A stretch of DNA of 44,384 nucleotides from Verrucomicrobiota bacterium (GTDB lineage: Bacteria; Verrucomicrobiota; Verrucomicrobiia; Limisphaerales; CAIMTB01): NCBI GenBank assembly GCA_963205105.1, contig CAUJJW010000402.1, positions 1 to 44,384 on the forward strand, written 5' to 3'. Positions 11,001 to 19,200 of the stretch are shown here, one piece after another. A program made the translations under genes and the position numbers. Within the stretch, counting starts at the first letter, position 1. Every line of letters begins with the position of its first letter. Below the pieces are notes generated by a model. That model was given only the letters and a program-made list of their open reading frames with translations, was not told the origin of the DNA and searched no databases.

Positions 11001-14000
11001 TCGCCATCGGCCACGTCCATGACGCCCTCTACCGTATCGTCGAAAATCACCTCCCCTTCCCAGCCACCATCATCACCACCCGCTACGATCGCCTGGGCAA
11101 TCGAACCCGCGTCACCGACCCCGACGGCTTCACCAGCACCCTCGAATACGACCGCCTCTCCCGTGTCCGCCGCTCCACCAACGCCGAAGGACACGTGACC
11201 GAGTTCGCCTACGACGAAGCCGGGAACCGCACCAATATCCTCGATCGCGTCACCGGATTGATCACCCGGACGCGTTTCGATGCCGGTCATCGCGCCATCG
11301 AGCAGGTCCTCTCCGGTCCAGGCCTCCCCACCGCGGGCTACATCACCCGGATCACCTACGACGATCCGAACAATCAGGTGACCCACATCGATGCCCGCGG
11401 CGTGGCCACCCGCACCCGGCGCGACGGACTCGATCGAACCATCGAAACCATCGTTGATCCCAACGGCCTCAATCTGGTGACCCGACACACCCACGACGCC
11501 GGCGGCAACGTGCTCACCGTCACCGACGCCGAAGGCGGTGATGTGGATCTCACCCAGGAGTACGACGTGCTTGGACGTGTGGTGCGTAGTACCTACGCCC
11601 CCACCCCCGACGACTCCGGCCCCGTCACGGAGACGATGCAGTACGATCCGTCAGGCAACGTGGTGCAGACCAGCAACCGCCGAGGTCATGAGCGCCGGGC
11701 ATCGTTCGACAACCTCGGACGCCCGCTCACCCTCGAACAACGCGAACCCATCAGCAGCGCCGGCGCCTGGCGTCGTGTCATGACCACGACCTACGACGAC
11801 ACCCGGAATCGGATCGTCCAGACCGATCCGCGCGGGAATTCCGTCACCCTGGAGAATGACGAACTCGGTCGCATCCGCCAAACCATCGACAGCCTGGGAC
11901 ACGTCCAGACGGTCCAGAATGGAAAGGTCGACGTGCTCGCCCGCACCGATCGAAACGGCAACCGCACCGGCTTCACCTACGACCGGCTCCATCGGCTTCG
12001 CTCCCAGACCGTCTGGGACACCAACGGCGTGCTCCAGGCCACATCAACCCTTGAGTACCTCGACACTCAACGTCAGGTCCGTGCCATCGACCGCCGCGGC
12101 CTGATCCTCACCACCGAACACGATGCCCTCGGCCGACCCGTGCGCCTCACACGTTCAGGCCCCGACCTCGCCGTCCGCTACGGATCGAACCCGCTGACCC
12201 TCGAACAGCGCGAGTACGACGCGAACGGCAATCTCGTACGCACCACGGATGGCAACGGAAACATCACCACCTACGCCTACGATGCGGTCAACCGCCCGAC
12301 CAACACCACGACCGGTGTCGGCACACCCGTCGCCGCCACCACCGCCACCCGCTATGACCAGGTCGGCAACGTGCTCAGCGTGAAAGATCCACGCCTGCAT
12401 GGCGTCGATTTCGACGTCCGGCACACCTACGACGCCCGATACCGACGGGTCACCTCCGAGAACGCCCTCGGGCAACTCACCCACTTCCGCTACGACCACG
12501 CGGATCAACTCATCGAACGCACCGAACCGCTCGGTCACGTCACCCGCTACGACTACGACGAACTCGGAGCGTTGTTGTCCGTCGACGAGTCCTCCCTCGG
12601 GACACCCGCCAACGCCGGTATCACCCGATTCCGCTATGACCCCAACGGCAACCTGCTCGCCCAACAGGACGCCAACAGCAACCTCGTCACCCGCGCTTAC
12701 GACGCTCTCAACCGCGTCACCAACCAGCTCCAGCACACCCTGCCCGGAACCCTCTCCAGTGCGGTCAACCGATCCGGCCCCTTCGGCGGTGGCGCCCCAT
12801 TGACCTGGTCCTTCCAGTACGACCCCAACGGCAACCAATCCCAGACCCGGGATCCACGCGGACAACAAGTGGACCTGGCTCACGACGCCTTCAACCGCCT
12901 CGTCCTGCGTTCCTATTCCGCCCACGCCGAGACCAAACCCGGCGGGGTGCCCCTGGATTTCCAGCCGCTCTCCCTGCGGTACGCCTACGATCCCAACGGC
13001 AACCTCATCGAAAGCACCGAGGTCAAACAAGGCCCCGCCGGCACCCTCACCGAACGCACTCAACTCGAGTACGACGGCCTCGACCGGCTCATCTCCAAGC
13101 GCCGCTTCGATCACGACGATCCGGTCGGGCGCGCCCTTTCCTTCACCTACGACATCGCCGGCAACCGCACACAACTCGTCGACGCCGACGGCCGGGTGAC
13201 GGTCAACGACTTCGACCCGCGCAACCGGCTGACCGGTGTCAGTCTCGACACCGCCGGTGCCGCCGCCTTGAAAGCCACCTTCGAATGGGAAGCCGATTCG
13301 CTCCTGCACCGAGTGGTGTACCCTGGCGGCACCACGTCCCAGCGGACCTACGATTCCGCCGATCGCCTTCTTTCCCTCACCAACGCCACCGCCGGCGTGG
13401 GCTTGCCCCACTCCACGTTCGCCTACACCTACGATGCCAACGGCAATCGCACCTCGCAGACCGAAGCCCAGCCCGGCGCCAGTTTCGGTTCCGAGATCAC
13501 CGATTACAGCTACGACGCTCTGAACCGCCTGGTCCGCGTGCGCTACGGCACCGCCGGGGTCATCACCAACACCTACGCCCCCAACGGGAGCCGACTCACC
13601 GAAACCGGCGTGGATCCCACCACCGGCTTACCCGTCAACCGTACCTACCGCTACGAACAGATCGCCACCCGTCCCGCCACCACCTTCAACGGCGTCAATG
13701 TTCTCACCCGGATCGAGGATCATCTCAACCCGACCCAGAGCATCGACTACGATTACGACGCGAACCTGAACCAGATCGCCCGAACGCAAGGCGCCGATCA
13801 TCGAGAATTTCGGTTCGATGCCCGGGACCAAATGATCTCCGCCTCGGTTGGCGGACTCACCACCCGCTTCGACTACAACGCCGACCGCCTGCGCTCCAAA
13901 AAGGTCGCCTCGTCCGGCAGCGAAACCCGGTACCTGTACGACCAGACCTCGGTCATCCTCGAATACGGAAACGCTTCCACCAGCCACGCCACCCGGAACA

Positions 14001-15709
14001 CGTACGATTACGGACACGCCCTGCTCGCCTTCGGCACACCCACCGCGGGCACCGCACTCCAACGAGCCTTCTACCTCACCGACGGGCTCGGCAGCACCGT
14101 CAACCTGGTCGATGCCACCGGTACGCTCGTCGACCGCTACCGCTACGACGCCTGGGGTGACGTTCGCGTTCAGCAGGGAACCCATCCGAATCCGCGGCTC
14201 TATACCGGCCACTTCCACGACGACGAGACCGACCTTCACTACTTCGGCGCCCGCTATTACGACGATGAACAGGCCCGTTTCCTGACCGCCGATCCGTACC
14301 TCGGCAATCCCCAGTCCCCGCCCAGCCTGCACCGCTACCTCTACGCCCATTCCAACCCGCTGCGATTCACCGATCCCACCGGGTTCGCCGCCGAGTCCGG
14401 CGACCCCACCGACCGTTGGATCTCCGAAACACGGGAAATGCTCCAGGGCATGGACCAACGCATGGAGGAAGACATCCGTGCCCAGGGTCCGGGAGCCATG
14501 GAACGGTACCAGGAAGGTTTGCGAGCAGCAGAAACCCTGGCCCGCATGGACGAGGAACGACAACGCATGCTTCAGGAGGCCGGCCTCACCGAAGCCGATC
14601 TCAGGAATCCAGTCGTCGCCGATATGGCGCGCTGGCAGCTGGCCAAAGCCAAACGCAGCCTCGAAAACTTCTCCATGGAAGGTGACGCCGGCACCGGCAG
14701 AGCCGTCGTCGCCGGCGTCGGCCTCGCCATCGCCCAAGTCATCGCCGCCCCCTTCGAACTCGGCGCTGGCCTCGGCACACTGTCCGGAAAACTGGACGTC
14801 GGCGCTGAAACCACCGCCGGCGACTGGCTCAGTGCCGCTGGCGATGTCCTCAGTTTCTTGGGCACCTCGCGATTGATCAGCGAAGTGCGCAAAGTCGGCA
14901 CCACCCTCCTCTCCAAGGCCGCCGCTCCTTCCACCGCCACCCGAAGCGGCCGCGGCGCCGTCATCGCCGAGGCCCGGCGCACCATCACCCGGGAAGCCGC
15001 CGCCGCGTCGAAGTATATCGACGACACCCCGAGACGACTCGCCAACGAACGACAATTTCACGCCCTAAAAGCCGAACTCGAAGAATCCGCGGACCTGCTC
15101 GCCCGCCAGCGACAGACCCAACTCTCCGGAAGCATCCCCTCGCCACACCGTCGGGATTTCTCCGATGCCCGTTACCAACAGCTCGACGTCACCGAGGAGC
15201 TTCGAGGCTCCGGTTTCAACGTCTGGTCCGATGGCCAATCCGCCTACCGCGTCCTCAGGGACGACGGGCGGGCCTGGTACAGCAACCAGATATCTCACGG
15301 GGAATACTTCCAGGATTTCGTCCGCGGCCACCAGGTCTACGACCGGCTCGGCCTGCTCGAGTACAGGGGACAGGGCAAATCCATCGACGGCCGGCCCTTC
15401 ATCGAAATGCAGCTTCACGACGGATTTCGCCTCCCCAAGGAGACCGGCAACGCCGTGGAAGAACTGCGGCACCTCGACCAGTACCGCCACGATTTGATTC
15501 GCGACACGCTCGCCGACCTCTGGAAGCGAACCAGCAGACCCCAGAACTTTTACGAGTTCCAGTGGGGCATGAACCGTAATGGTGACCTCGTTTTCATCGA
15601 CCCCCTACAGCTGCCCTACGACGACTTCGTCAAAGTCAACAAGGGCATCGACGAACTCGTCCGCATGGGCCGTCTCAGCAAATCCGGCCGTTTCCACTGG
15701 CTCAAATAA
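2081..15709 (+). CDS. Giant RHS/YD-repeat protein with beta-rich N-terminal half and a kinase-like C-terminal tip
   Basis: 4,542 residues. A signal peptide ends near APAQA. The first 2,250 residues are beta-rich: a carboxypeptidase-regulatory-like unit near residues 695-755 (GIARDKAGIPLPEIPVFL), SbsA/Big_5 Ig-like units near 780-880 and 1370-1480, and a propeller-like region near 1490-1960 with a calcium-loop-like DANSDGDFVDPGD. A DUF6531-type opening (DLWNGHLGHSAQDISLPGRK) starts near 2255 and is followed by about 1,500 residues of YD repeats (YDxxGNxxxxxD). The RHS core is complete near 4000-4100: DGLGSTVNLVDATG, DRYRYDAWGD, LHYFGARYYDDEQARFLTAD, then DPTG. Known RHS proteins form a hollow beta shell around a variable C-terminal effector. 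Here the C-terminal 440 residues hold a helical part, a hydrophobic segment near 4205-4230, and a final roughly 160 residues with kinase-like spacing (YRVLRDDG; GLLEYRGQG...GRPFIEMQL; NRNGDLVFIDP). The kinase reading is inference. No separate immunity gene follows. Confidence 0.9.
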   Translation: MKHSVPPPPLVRLGLAIGLLGSLGLLDPRAPAQALPTAQTSLTGNVQRAGPPTAPGTRTFLLGGQSVSFQDVTRQVDVHYAGMRWNRSRNVWQVDVSLRNTGDQAIPGRILLAVTEARGTTGVRDTDNAPSASAGEPPFWNLTAQLDSSTLAPGATSRSRLVSLGRQGDEAPRLVTQVWAETMTSTDSALALTRTLDAQGLPLPSVSVEQIDPSGTQVFASDPGAGAVTLGGQPGLHRWLFSRDGYLPVWRQEALVREFSRLPYPRLTLRSPTTFNLGATTPTFEVSDHLRIEARPNTGSPIRTGRATLLDAQAPPFPFPPGWHPMNLVWLEWEETLSQPLRLQVLPQHLIPADRGCAVVRLDTNPLSWVVLQTTKPQPGERVVFDVTQPGAYGLVVADALPSAPPPPQTGSPLTPGPGSTLDPRDFRITGTVMPPVSLASTNAPEVTALARWIVEHPTETIPSGTTLPVRISERYRLADGSDHTPPAYDSLLTLFRDTTETNEHRATATSSLRPQRLLRETELTEAVVQASIHPTPSTAPAILGGTNIPLRMEGLMFSAPAGALVAPRAFEVSTLPILDARPEVTAASGLQTLLGGFRGAGRTASAQGNVTLLAAFEVTAGFAKPGEHIVFQFESTPPDGFYVLARAWYHGANAGLEPVARYSVQNGIWNPLDAGTDRALPGLDRSGQYAVLQVKSPLGIVTGIARDKAGIPLPEIPVFLRDQPWSVRTDAEGRFQTLASLGENAVLVQDPASGDLTRTSFTMPATLRLENVQLSSDLAPPFVVSFTPPNNTTAVSLLSPIEVRFSRPLVPRAPSPGLALHDATSNAVPARVTFSPDGTTARLIPLSTLSEATTYRILVDASLTDVSGQPLTGTLESRFTTLSNVVTRSTGAQLYSEIPDAQGNVRVIGSVGMAPPREPVLFVNDTTGQTTTLIANADGSFTNTLPASLTDRLRIVLINPDGSRSEIPVGRQVFPDGSVALYSEGGRITNRNDAISVVLDVPPGAVLGRTRFKIEPHTLDGLPALTRNTPPEEATAFGAFDLAVDGDPVRGKLRVEVRTDTSILTPPPGKTRDDFTLYAASFRELDDAGASGDATTPVYQYQSLLQPVPPAANNPPGLQSRHGALFAGMYAFIDPVGARIMLVGSVYYSQTEVFGKTASALFIGGRDVIQGTEVRVGGAVVRARARSQLNPRPFSLQGGELVVISEADGSFAFLVPEQGISGGHSLIATHPNFPRQFGTGAAVRVDPLYPNAASSVLFDRGRVPDDAPPAISVSHIPSLPAAGTDAVLRVEATDDGGPATVSVRVDHTDPALAVASAVQRTPGLWDVRSSTRSKVVLKVRAEDSTGNASEQTYVILFGEPPVPPRPPNDPLGPYVVFSDPDEGSRGVSPLEPVTLHFNEWIDPQALQSPATYFTLTPTAGSLTASFAESPQVVRLGFGGLRDDTEYTLTVQGLRDLSGQILDQNPATNSPPAEPFQLRFRTAPNVRGMLSGIDEGGGAVLRGSYAYVIDRRGMTLNRYDVSIPSQPRLVGERQLPGPPRSIALVPDYSFTLNFASAGFPSDQPGPVQRTDLIVVAGKTAGAQFGYLRIFDLREDFQTSPAIGVSNLSLDETAVFGRMTWSAPYLVLAENTLAAPQVHVFNLQSILLADAYRALDQNALRALPEESTPGLDANSDGDFVDPGDLIPTVGRRAIDFIAGEVDVLSLNPNRAGPNGLYQLRDSGRFITDVALHGPSGHAVVLTTPGRDVLVQIRGYPTETNFLFRPATIRSYVIGQSSPDTLVPTVISNAFGLEFPGWYPKRALFVQTDVQRLLLLNLISLDTSSNSLRVIDASRPDALFQLAEIPFPVSEYGLLQGAELDALGRIVLSTAGANSEDLILLDPGQLLLPAPASGPHPAILGRIGGVGTGVTPFALGAHGVSVGSLRSQNLVGQGPPQVRFLPPGTNTFEALRLLDPEQRLAQLRLLPDPATLPVAGQSTNAALPPDSPSFVWYLMTETPGGAGTQIQLAVLSLDAAGQITQGTNSRLSSVVPSVSLRRLSNDPHLDAFNVYVSGPIVLMADGASESDIQRLAGRVEMLRAGNRIRIGIPESMGSNPVLGPFAGVGTPLASPPPNAPPVRLGASQSRPVTVTSATLTVEDSILIRTTVDRLNSRACPGSDWLEFENSLDADISILIDGQPLRGVTDENGVFVAEFTSVRTVAGRHRLLLDAAMVPEPGDHTVEVRATRFSGLAPNLTLTANATIQHEVEIHQTFPIGHTIIQGVDLWNGHLGHSAQDISLPGRKLALAFGRTYSSAGDASSGPLGAGWTHSYNIRLVHRLSCGTFTVIGGEGSGNAFTDPAPNSALAARYLPLLPNGTDPADLDFFKPQIGYHSTLVRDRTQPDRFWFFTQEAIRHDFVSEGSLSSSSQIVFTLRSLREPNGNSLTLDYLDGDTNPATLDSVTERDSLGQLPKRAFHFEYATIAGESRIHTLRGFNHQGSRDLLGLEVRYAYDGSGNLTNVTRLGPTPETTRSEHYRYTPGNGPTGHNLIEYVGPNGATTRYRYAGPAASSANYYAANLNLLPGLPPHEVVTNVNHLGSARPGFEGTDDQSYGFRFDFTQSRRYVSDPRGTDSDGAVIPETEYTVNLYGATTRIRAPLGQESELRWATDHLDGSVLNEAGQPVHDVLMTWRRDPEGQEQFFEFHDGRGNLTRERTVFANSSKRPVTDALGNPVAEIVQTHAYDATFNQRTNTVDAEGNITRHAIDPRTGNLLQTIDAEGHVTRFTYRPDGDLHERIDARGNTTSFLDYDPNGNARRLRDPLGNETVLQYDERGRATDTRDTFQHHTTAVFDSLDRRISETRLNDLSGTAFNPSAITAYQYDAAGLVLASTNALGLVTRHFYDALNRQIRSEQINIRQAQGNPETYVTRVTYDRAGNMVSETDARGVIRRHFYDALHRRVRTSIEGPFGGPSNGNGFIARLAYDRAGNLTNEVDLRGVAIGHVHDALYRIVENHLPFPATIITTRYDRLGNRTRVTDPDGFTSTLEYDRLSRVRRSTNAEGHVTEFAYDEAGNRTNILDRVTGLITRTRFDAGHRAIEQVLSGPGLPTAGYITRITYDDPNNQVTHIDARGVATRTRRDGLDRTIETIVDPNGLNLVTRHTHDAGGNVLTVTDAEGGDVDLTQEYDVLGRVVRSTYAPTPDDSGPVTETMQYDPSGNVVQTSNRRGHERRASFDNLGRPLTLEQREPISSAGAWRRVMTTTYDDTRNRIVQTDPRGNSVTLENDELGRIRQTIDSLGHVQTVQNGKVDVLARTDRNGNRTGFTYDRLHRLRSQTVWDTNGVLQATSTLEYLDTQRQVRAIDRRGLILTTEHDALGRPVRLTRSGPDLAVRYGSNPLTLEQREYDANGNLVRTTDGNGNITTYAYDAVNRPTNTTTGVGTPVAATTATRYDQVGNVLSVKDPRLHGVDFDVRHTYDARYRRVTSENALGQLTHFRYDHADQLIERTEPLGHVTRYDYDELGALLSVDESSLGTPANAGITRFRYDPNGNLLAQQDANSNLVTRAYDALNRVTNQLQHTLPGTLSSAVNRSGPFGGGAPLTWSFQYDPNGNQSQTRDPRGQQVDLAHDAFNRLVLRSYSAHAETKPGGVPLDFQPLSLRYAYDPNGNLIESTEVKQGPAGTLTERTQLEYDGLDRLISKRRFDHDDPVGRALSFTYDIAGNRTQLVDADGRVTVNDFDPRNRLTGVSLDTAGAAALKATFEWEADSLLHRVVYPGGTTSQRTYDSADRLLSLTNATAGVGLPHSTFAYTYDANGNRTSQTEAQPGASFGSEITDYSYDALNRLVRVRYGTAGVITNTYAPNGSRLTETGVDPTTGLPVNRTYRYEQIATRPATTFNGVNVLTRIEDHLNPTQSIDYDYDANLNQIARTQGADHREFRFDARDQMISASVGGLTTRFDYNADRLRSKKVASSGSETRYLYDQTSVILEYGNASTSHATRNTYDYGHALLAFGTPTAGTALQRAFYLTDGLGSTVNLVDATGTLVDRYRYDAWGDVRVQQGTHPNPRLYTGHFHDDETDLHYFGARYYDDEQARFLTADPYLGNPQSPPSLHRYLYAHSNPLRFTDPTGFAAESGDPTDRWISETREMLQGMDQRMEEDIRAQGPGAMERYQEGLRAAETLARMDEERQRMLQEAGLTEADLRNPVVADMARWQLAKAKRSLENFSMEGDAGTGRAVVAGVGLAIAQVIAAPFELGAGLGTLSGKLDVGAETTAGDWLSAAGDVLSFLGTSRLISEVRKVGTTLLSKAAAPSTATRSGRGAVIAEARRTITREAAAASKYIDDTPRRLANERQFHALKAELEESADLLARQRQTQLSGSIPSPHRRDFSDARYQQLDVTEELRGSGFNVWSDGQSAYRVLRDDGRAWYSNQISHGEYFQDFVRGHQVYDRLGLLEYRGQGKSIDGRPFIEMQLHDGFRLPKETGNAVEELRHLDQYRHDLIRDTLADLWKRTSRPQNFYEFQWGMNRNGDLVFIDPLQLPYDDFVKVNKGIDELVRMGRLSKSGRFHWLK

Positions 15710-15779
15710 TCCCCTCTCCTGCGATGTACCGCCGAGCCCTCAACTGCGAATCGTCTCCGATGCTCACCCTGGGCCGCGC

Positions 15780-16202
15780 CTCCGTAGCGGCGGGCGTCTC
15801 GCCTGCCGTAGAGGGGGGCGTCTCGCCCCCCGGAATCCCCAGTCCAAGGCCCGTGAGCAGGCCGATTTCGAACAGCGGGCGCTCCATGAACCTTCCCATG
15901 CATGCCGTCGCGAGGGTTGAAACGTGCTCCCTCACCCCTGCCCTCTCCCGGGGGGAGAGGGTGTCGTCTCCTGCCCTAGGCGACATGCTTGAACCCCGTC
16001 CTTCCGAGCCATCTTGGCTCGTTCCAGCGAACGTCCGGCTTAACCCTTCGAAACCCGCGGCTCATCTTCTCCTTCTCCCTCCGGGAGAAGGCCGGGATGA
16101 GGGCCGCCCGCTCCACGCCTCGCGCCCCGGTTCATGGTCCGGGTGCAGGTCGATTTCGAACCACGGGCTTTCCATGAACTTTCCCATGCAAGCCGTCGCG
16201 AT
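15780..16202. repeat. Complete composite palindromic repeat (modules A-B-C-D-E-B), copy 1
   Basis: This fills most of the gap between the RHS stop (15709) and the giant protein. Module A (15780-15840) has two tri-loop hairpins: GGCGGGCG/CGCCTGCC and a perfect GGGGGGCG/CGCCCCCC, both with TCT loops. Module B (15841-15893) ends CCATGAACC. Module C (15941-15961) pairs CCCTCTCCC with GGGAGAGGG. Spacer D contains CGTTCCAGCGAACG. Module E (16072-16090) pairs CTTCTCCC with GGGAGAAG around TCC. A second B (16129-16180) and its conserved tail follow, running to about 16202. The same order recurs at 38126-38523. No small gene is evident here; the forward frame stays open by chance, which explains a spurious upstream extension of the next gene. 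Confidence 0.85.
16129..16180 (+). promoter_or_regulatory. Module B hairpin whose right arm contains the start codon of the giant gene
   Basis: The left arm GGTTCATGG (16129-16137) can pair with CCATGAACT (16172-16180), nine pairs counting one G-U. ATG 16174 lies inside the right arm. If transcription begins upstream, the start codon would be sequestered in a helix. The downstream sequence TTTCCCATGCAAGCCGTCG also matches the consensus tail of the repeat in other copies. Confidence 0.55.
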
Positions 16203-19200
16203 TTTTCTCCTCCTGCTCCTGGCATTCCTCCCCCTCCGCACCCCCGCCGCCCAACCTCTCGCCACCCTCGAATACCGCGTCGTTGGCGCCCAACTCCGCG
16301 CCTTCCCCGAGTCCGTCACTGTCCCCCGCAACGTCCCAGGGTCCATCCGCGTCGCGTTCGCTGCGGGCGGTACCGCCATCGACGGTCCCATCGGCGAAGC
16401 CGGCGTCGGCACCCGCATCGAGGCCACGCTCCGCGGACCTTCCTTCCCAGCCCAACGCCTGACCGCCGAGTACGGCGAACCGATCTTCCTGCCTCCGCTC
16501 CGCGTCACCGGCGATTACCAACTCGACGACATCCAGTTGGTGCGCGGCACCAACACCGTCCTCCAAGCCACGCCCTCCAGCATTCCCGTCCGCGTCTTCG
16601 ACGAAGTCCTGGTTTCCCGCGTTACCTCCCGGCCGCTCACGCTGGAGGAGATCCGCGACAAAGGCATCGCCATCGATTCCTCCAATTTCAAGGTCACCGA
16701 GTTCGACGTGACACTCGTCCTCAAAGGGAAGTCGTTCCGTGTCACCCTGCCCGTGGCGGCGCCTGCCGCCCGATTGAGCACCGAGATCATCCCCGTCGCG
16801 GAACTCGAGGATCGCAGCGTCGAACTTGAACGGCTCAATCAGGAACTGGCCCGCACGGTCGAGATTCCTCCCGAGTTCGCCGCCGAAATGCCGGACTTCA
16901 CCATCAACCCCATCAATTTCGAGGAAGTCCTGGATGGCGATGGCGAAGACAAGAAGGGCATCCCCATCTCCGGCCTGCTCGTCATCCCTGGCAACATCGC
17001 CTTCCTCAATCAGTTCTTCAGCGTCCAGTTGTTCACCGAGAACGCCGCACCTTCCGGCACGCCGCTCACCGTCAACAATCTCCGCGCCACGATCCGCCTG
17101 CCCACCGGCGCCGATGGTCTTCCCGCCCGCTCCTACGAACAGCCCGGCGATGATCCGCTTCGCATGGCCCGCATCGGTCCCGGTAAAATCATCCAAACCA
17201 ATCTGCCCGTCGTCCTCCCAGGCGCCGACAACCAAACCGGCACCGCCGATGACATCACCCGATTGCAGCCCGGCGATACAGGTTCCGCCGAGTTCCTGGT
17301 CGAAGGTCTGCGCGAAGGTCTGCACCTGCTCGATATCGCTCTTGAAGCGGATCTCGAAGGCCTCGCCGCCGGAGTCACGCGGGTCCGCGGCCGGGCTGCG
17401 GGTTCCGTCCTGGTCCGCAACGCGAATTTCTCCATGACGTTTGCGCACCCCCAAACCGTGCGCACCGGTGAACCGTACGAAGCCTCCGTGACCTTGCTGA
17501 ACACGAGCGACCTCACCGCCAACCTCGTCAGTGTCTCCCTCAACAAGCTCGCCCTCAGCGGCGTCGTCCTGCTCAGCGACGAAAAGGTTGATCTCGGTAA
17601 CCTGGCCCCCGGCGAAAGCGCCACCGCCACCTTCCGCCTCCGGTCCCAACGCACCGGCAGCGTCTACTTCTCCAATCTCACCACCAGCGACGACAGCGTC
17701 CGCGGTCGCCTCAACCTGTTCATGGGCGTCGACGAACGCGGGGTCGCCCTCAGCCCGGATTCCATCGGCTTTCCGGACTGGGTCAACGCCCTGCCCTCCG
17801 AACTGTTCACCGCCGCCAATCGAGTTCTCGGCCAGGCCTTGAGCATCGCCACCGCAGGACGATTACCCAACGGCGTTCGCAAACTCACCACCAAGGTCGT
17901 GGAACAGCGCGTCATCGAACTGGCCGAAGCCGGTCAGCGACTCCGCTACGAGGACGACCCGAGGCGCGTGCTCATCGATCTGGCGCTCGACTGGCAGGGC
18001 GGCCGCACTTTCGACGCCGGTTTCGACCAGATCCTCCGGGTGACCGACGCCGGCCGTGAATGGCGTGAAGCCGTGGCGCAACTCCAGGAAAGCCGCGATA
18101 CCGGAACCGCTCCCCAGCGCCTCGCGTCCCTGGCGCCCAGTCTCGCCGGGCTCGGCCAACCGTGGTGGATCGCATCGTCGTCCAGCGCGGATCTCGATCC
18201 CTCCGTGCAGGCCGTGTCACTCGACAACTCGGGCGCCGTGCTCGATGGACCGTCCGCTTCCACGCTCCGCAGCGACATCCCGTTGTCCCTCGGTTACGAG
18301 GCCTTGCGCGGTTCCTGGCTCGCCTCCCGCCCCGACACCAATTTCGTCTACACCTGGAAGTGCTCCACCACGCTTGCCTCCGTGGAGGTCGGCTTTTTGG
18401 AGCTGGGCGCCGACGGTTCGGGTGAGCGGTTCACCTGGACCGTCACGAACCTGAACCCCGGCGATACGCTCACCTTCCGACCCATCGACGGCGATCCGTT
18501 GCTCGTTCAACGCGGCGCCAACACCGCGCCGGTCTCGCCCACCCGCACCCCGGTGACCGAGGAGCCGCCCCGGGTGATTACCGTCCGGCAGGACATCTCC
18601 GTGGTGTCCGATCGCGTTCATCTCCGCTGCCCCATCCGCGAGTACGGCAATTGGGGCACTGTGCTTGCTGTTCTCTTCAGCAAGCCGATGTCGCCAAGCG
18701 CCGCTGAAGTCGCCAGTCTCTACCATTTCGCCGACGGCAACGGCGCCCGCACGGTCAGGCTTCAGCCCGGTGGACGGGTTTGCCTGCTTCAGCTGCACCG
18801 CGGCATCGGAAGTTTCACGGCTCGCCCGCGCGACTATGACTTGTCGATCGCCAGCCTCACGGACCCACGCGGCAATCCGAGCCTCGCTGGCGTTCATCCC
18901 GTACTGACCACTCCCGCCAAGGGCGCGTCGCTCCGTGGCAGGGTCTACGGGCTGGATGGCAATCCTGTCGCCGGCGTTCCCGTCACCCTGACCATGGAGG
19001 ATCGGGTCGGGAACAAGTGTGTCCCCACCGAGTATCGCGCCGGTCAGGTGTTCACCGACGACAACGGTTTTTTCACCCTCGATTTCGTTCTCGCCGAGGT
19101 GCCGTTCACCCTGGCTGCCATCGACACCAGCCGCCTGACCGACGAGGACGCCCGCGGCTTGCTCGGTGTTCTCCTGGAAGCGGTCGGTCCCCGCGGTTCC

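Noticed and set aside
9518..11494. Minus-strand open frame of 658 codons opposite the YD repeats
   Set aside because: Repetitive valine/glycine text mirrors the YD-repeat codons; no signal, domain or start context.
9520..14000. Tandem repeats as a CRISPR array
   Set aside because: The periodicity is imperfect and codes for YD repeats (YDxxGN); there are no constant direct repeats with unique spacers and no cas genes.
15724..16173. N-terminal extension of the giant protein to the first in-frame ATG at 15724
   Set aside because: The 150 extra residues are translated repeat modules (twice resembling MNLPM...) and would bury the signal peptide.
15710..16173. Immunity gene for the RHS tip
   Set aside because: Only repeat modules are present; no independent start, frame or protein-like composition could be supported.
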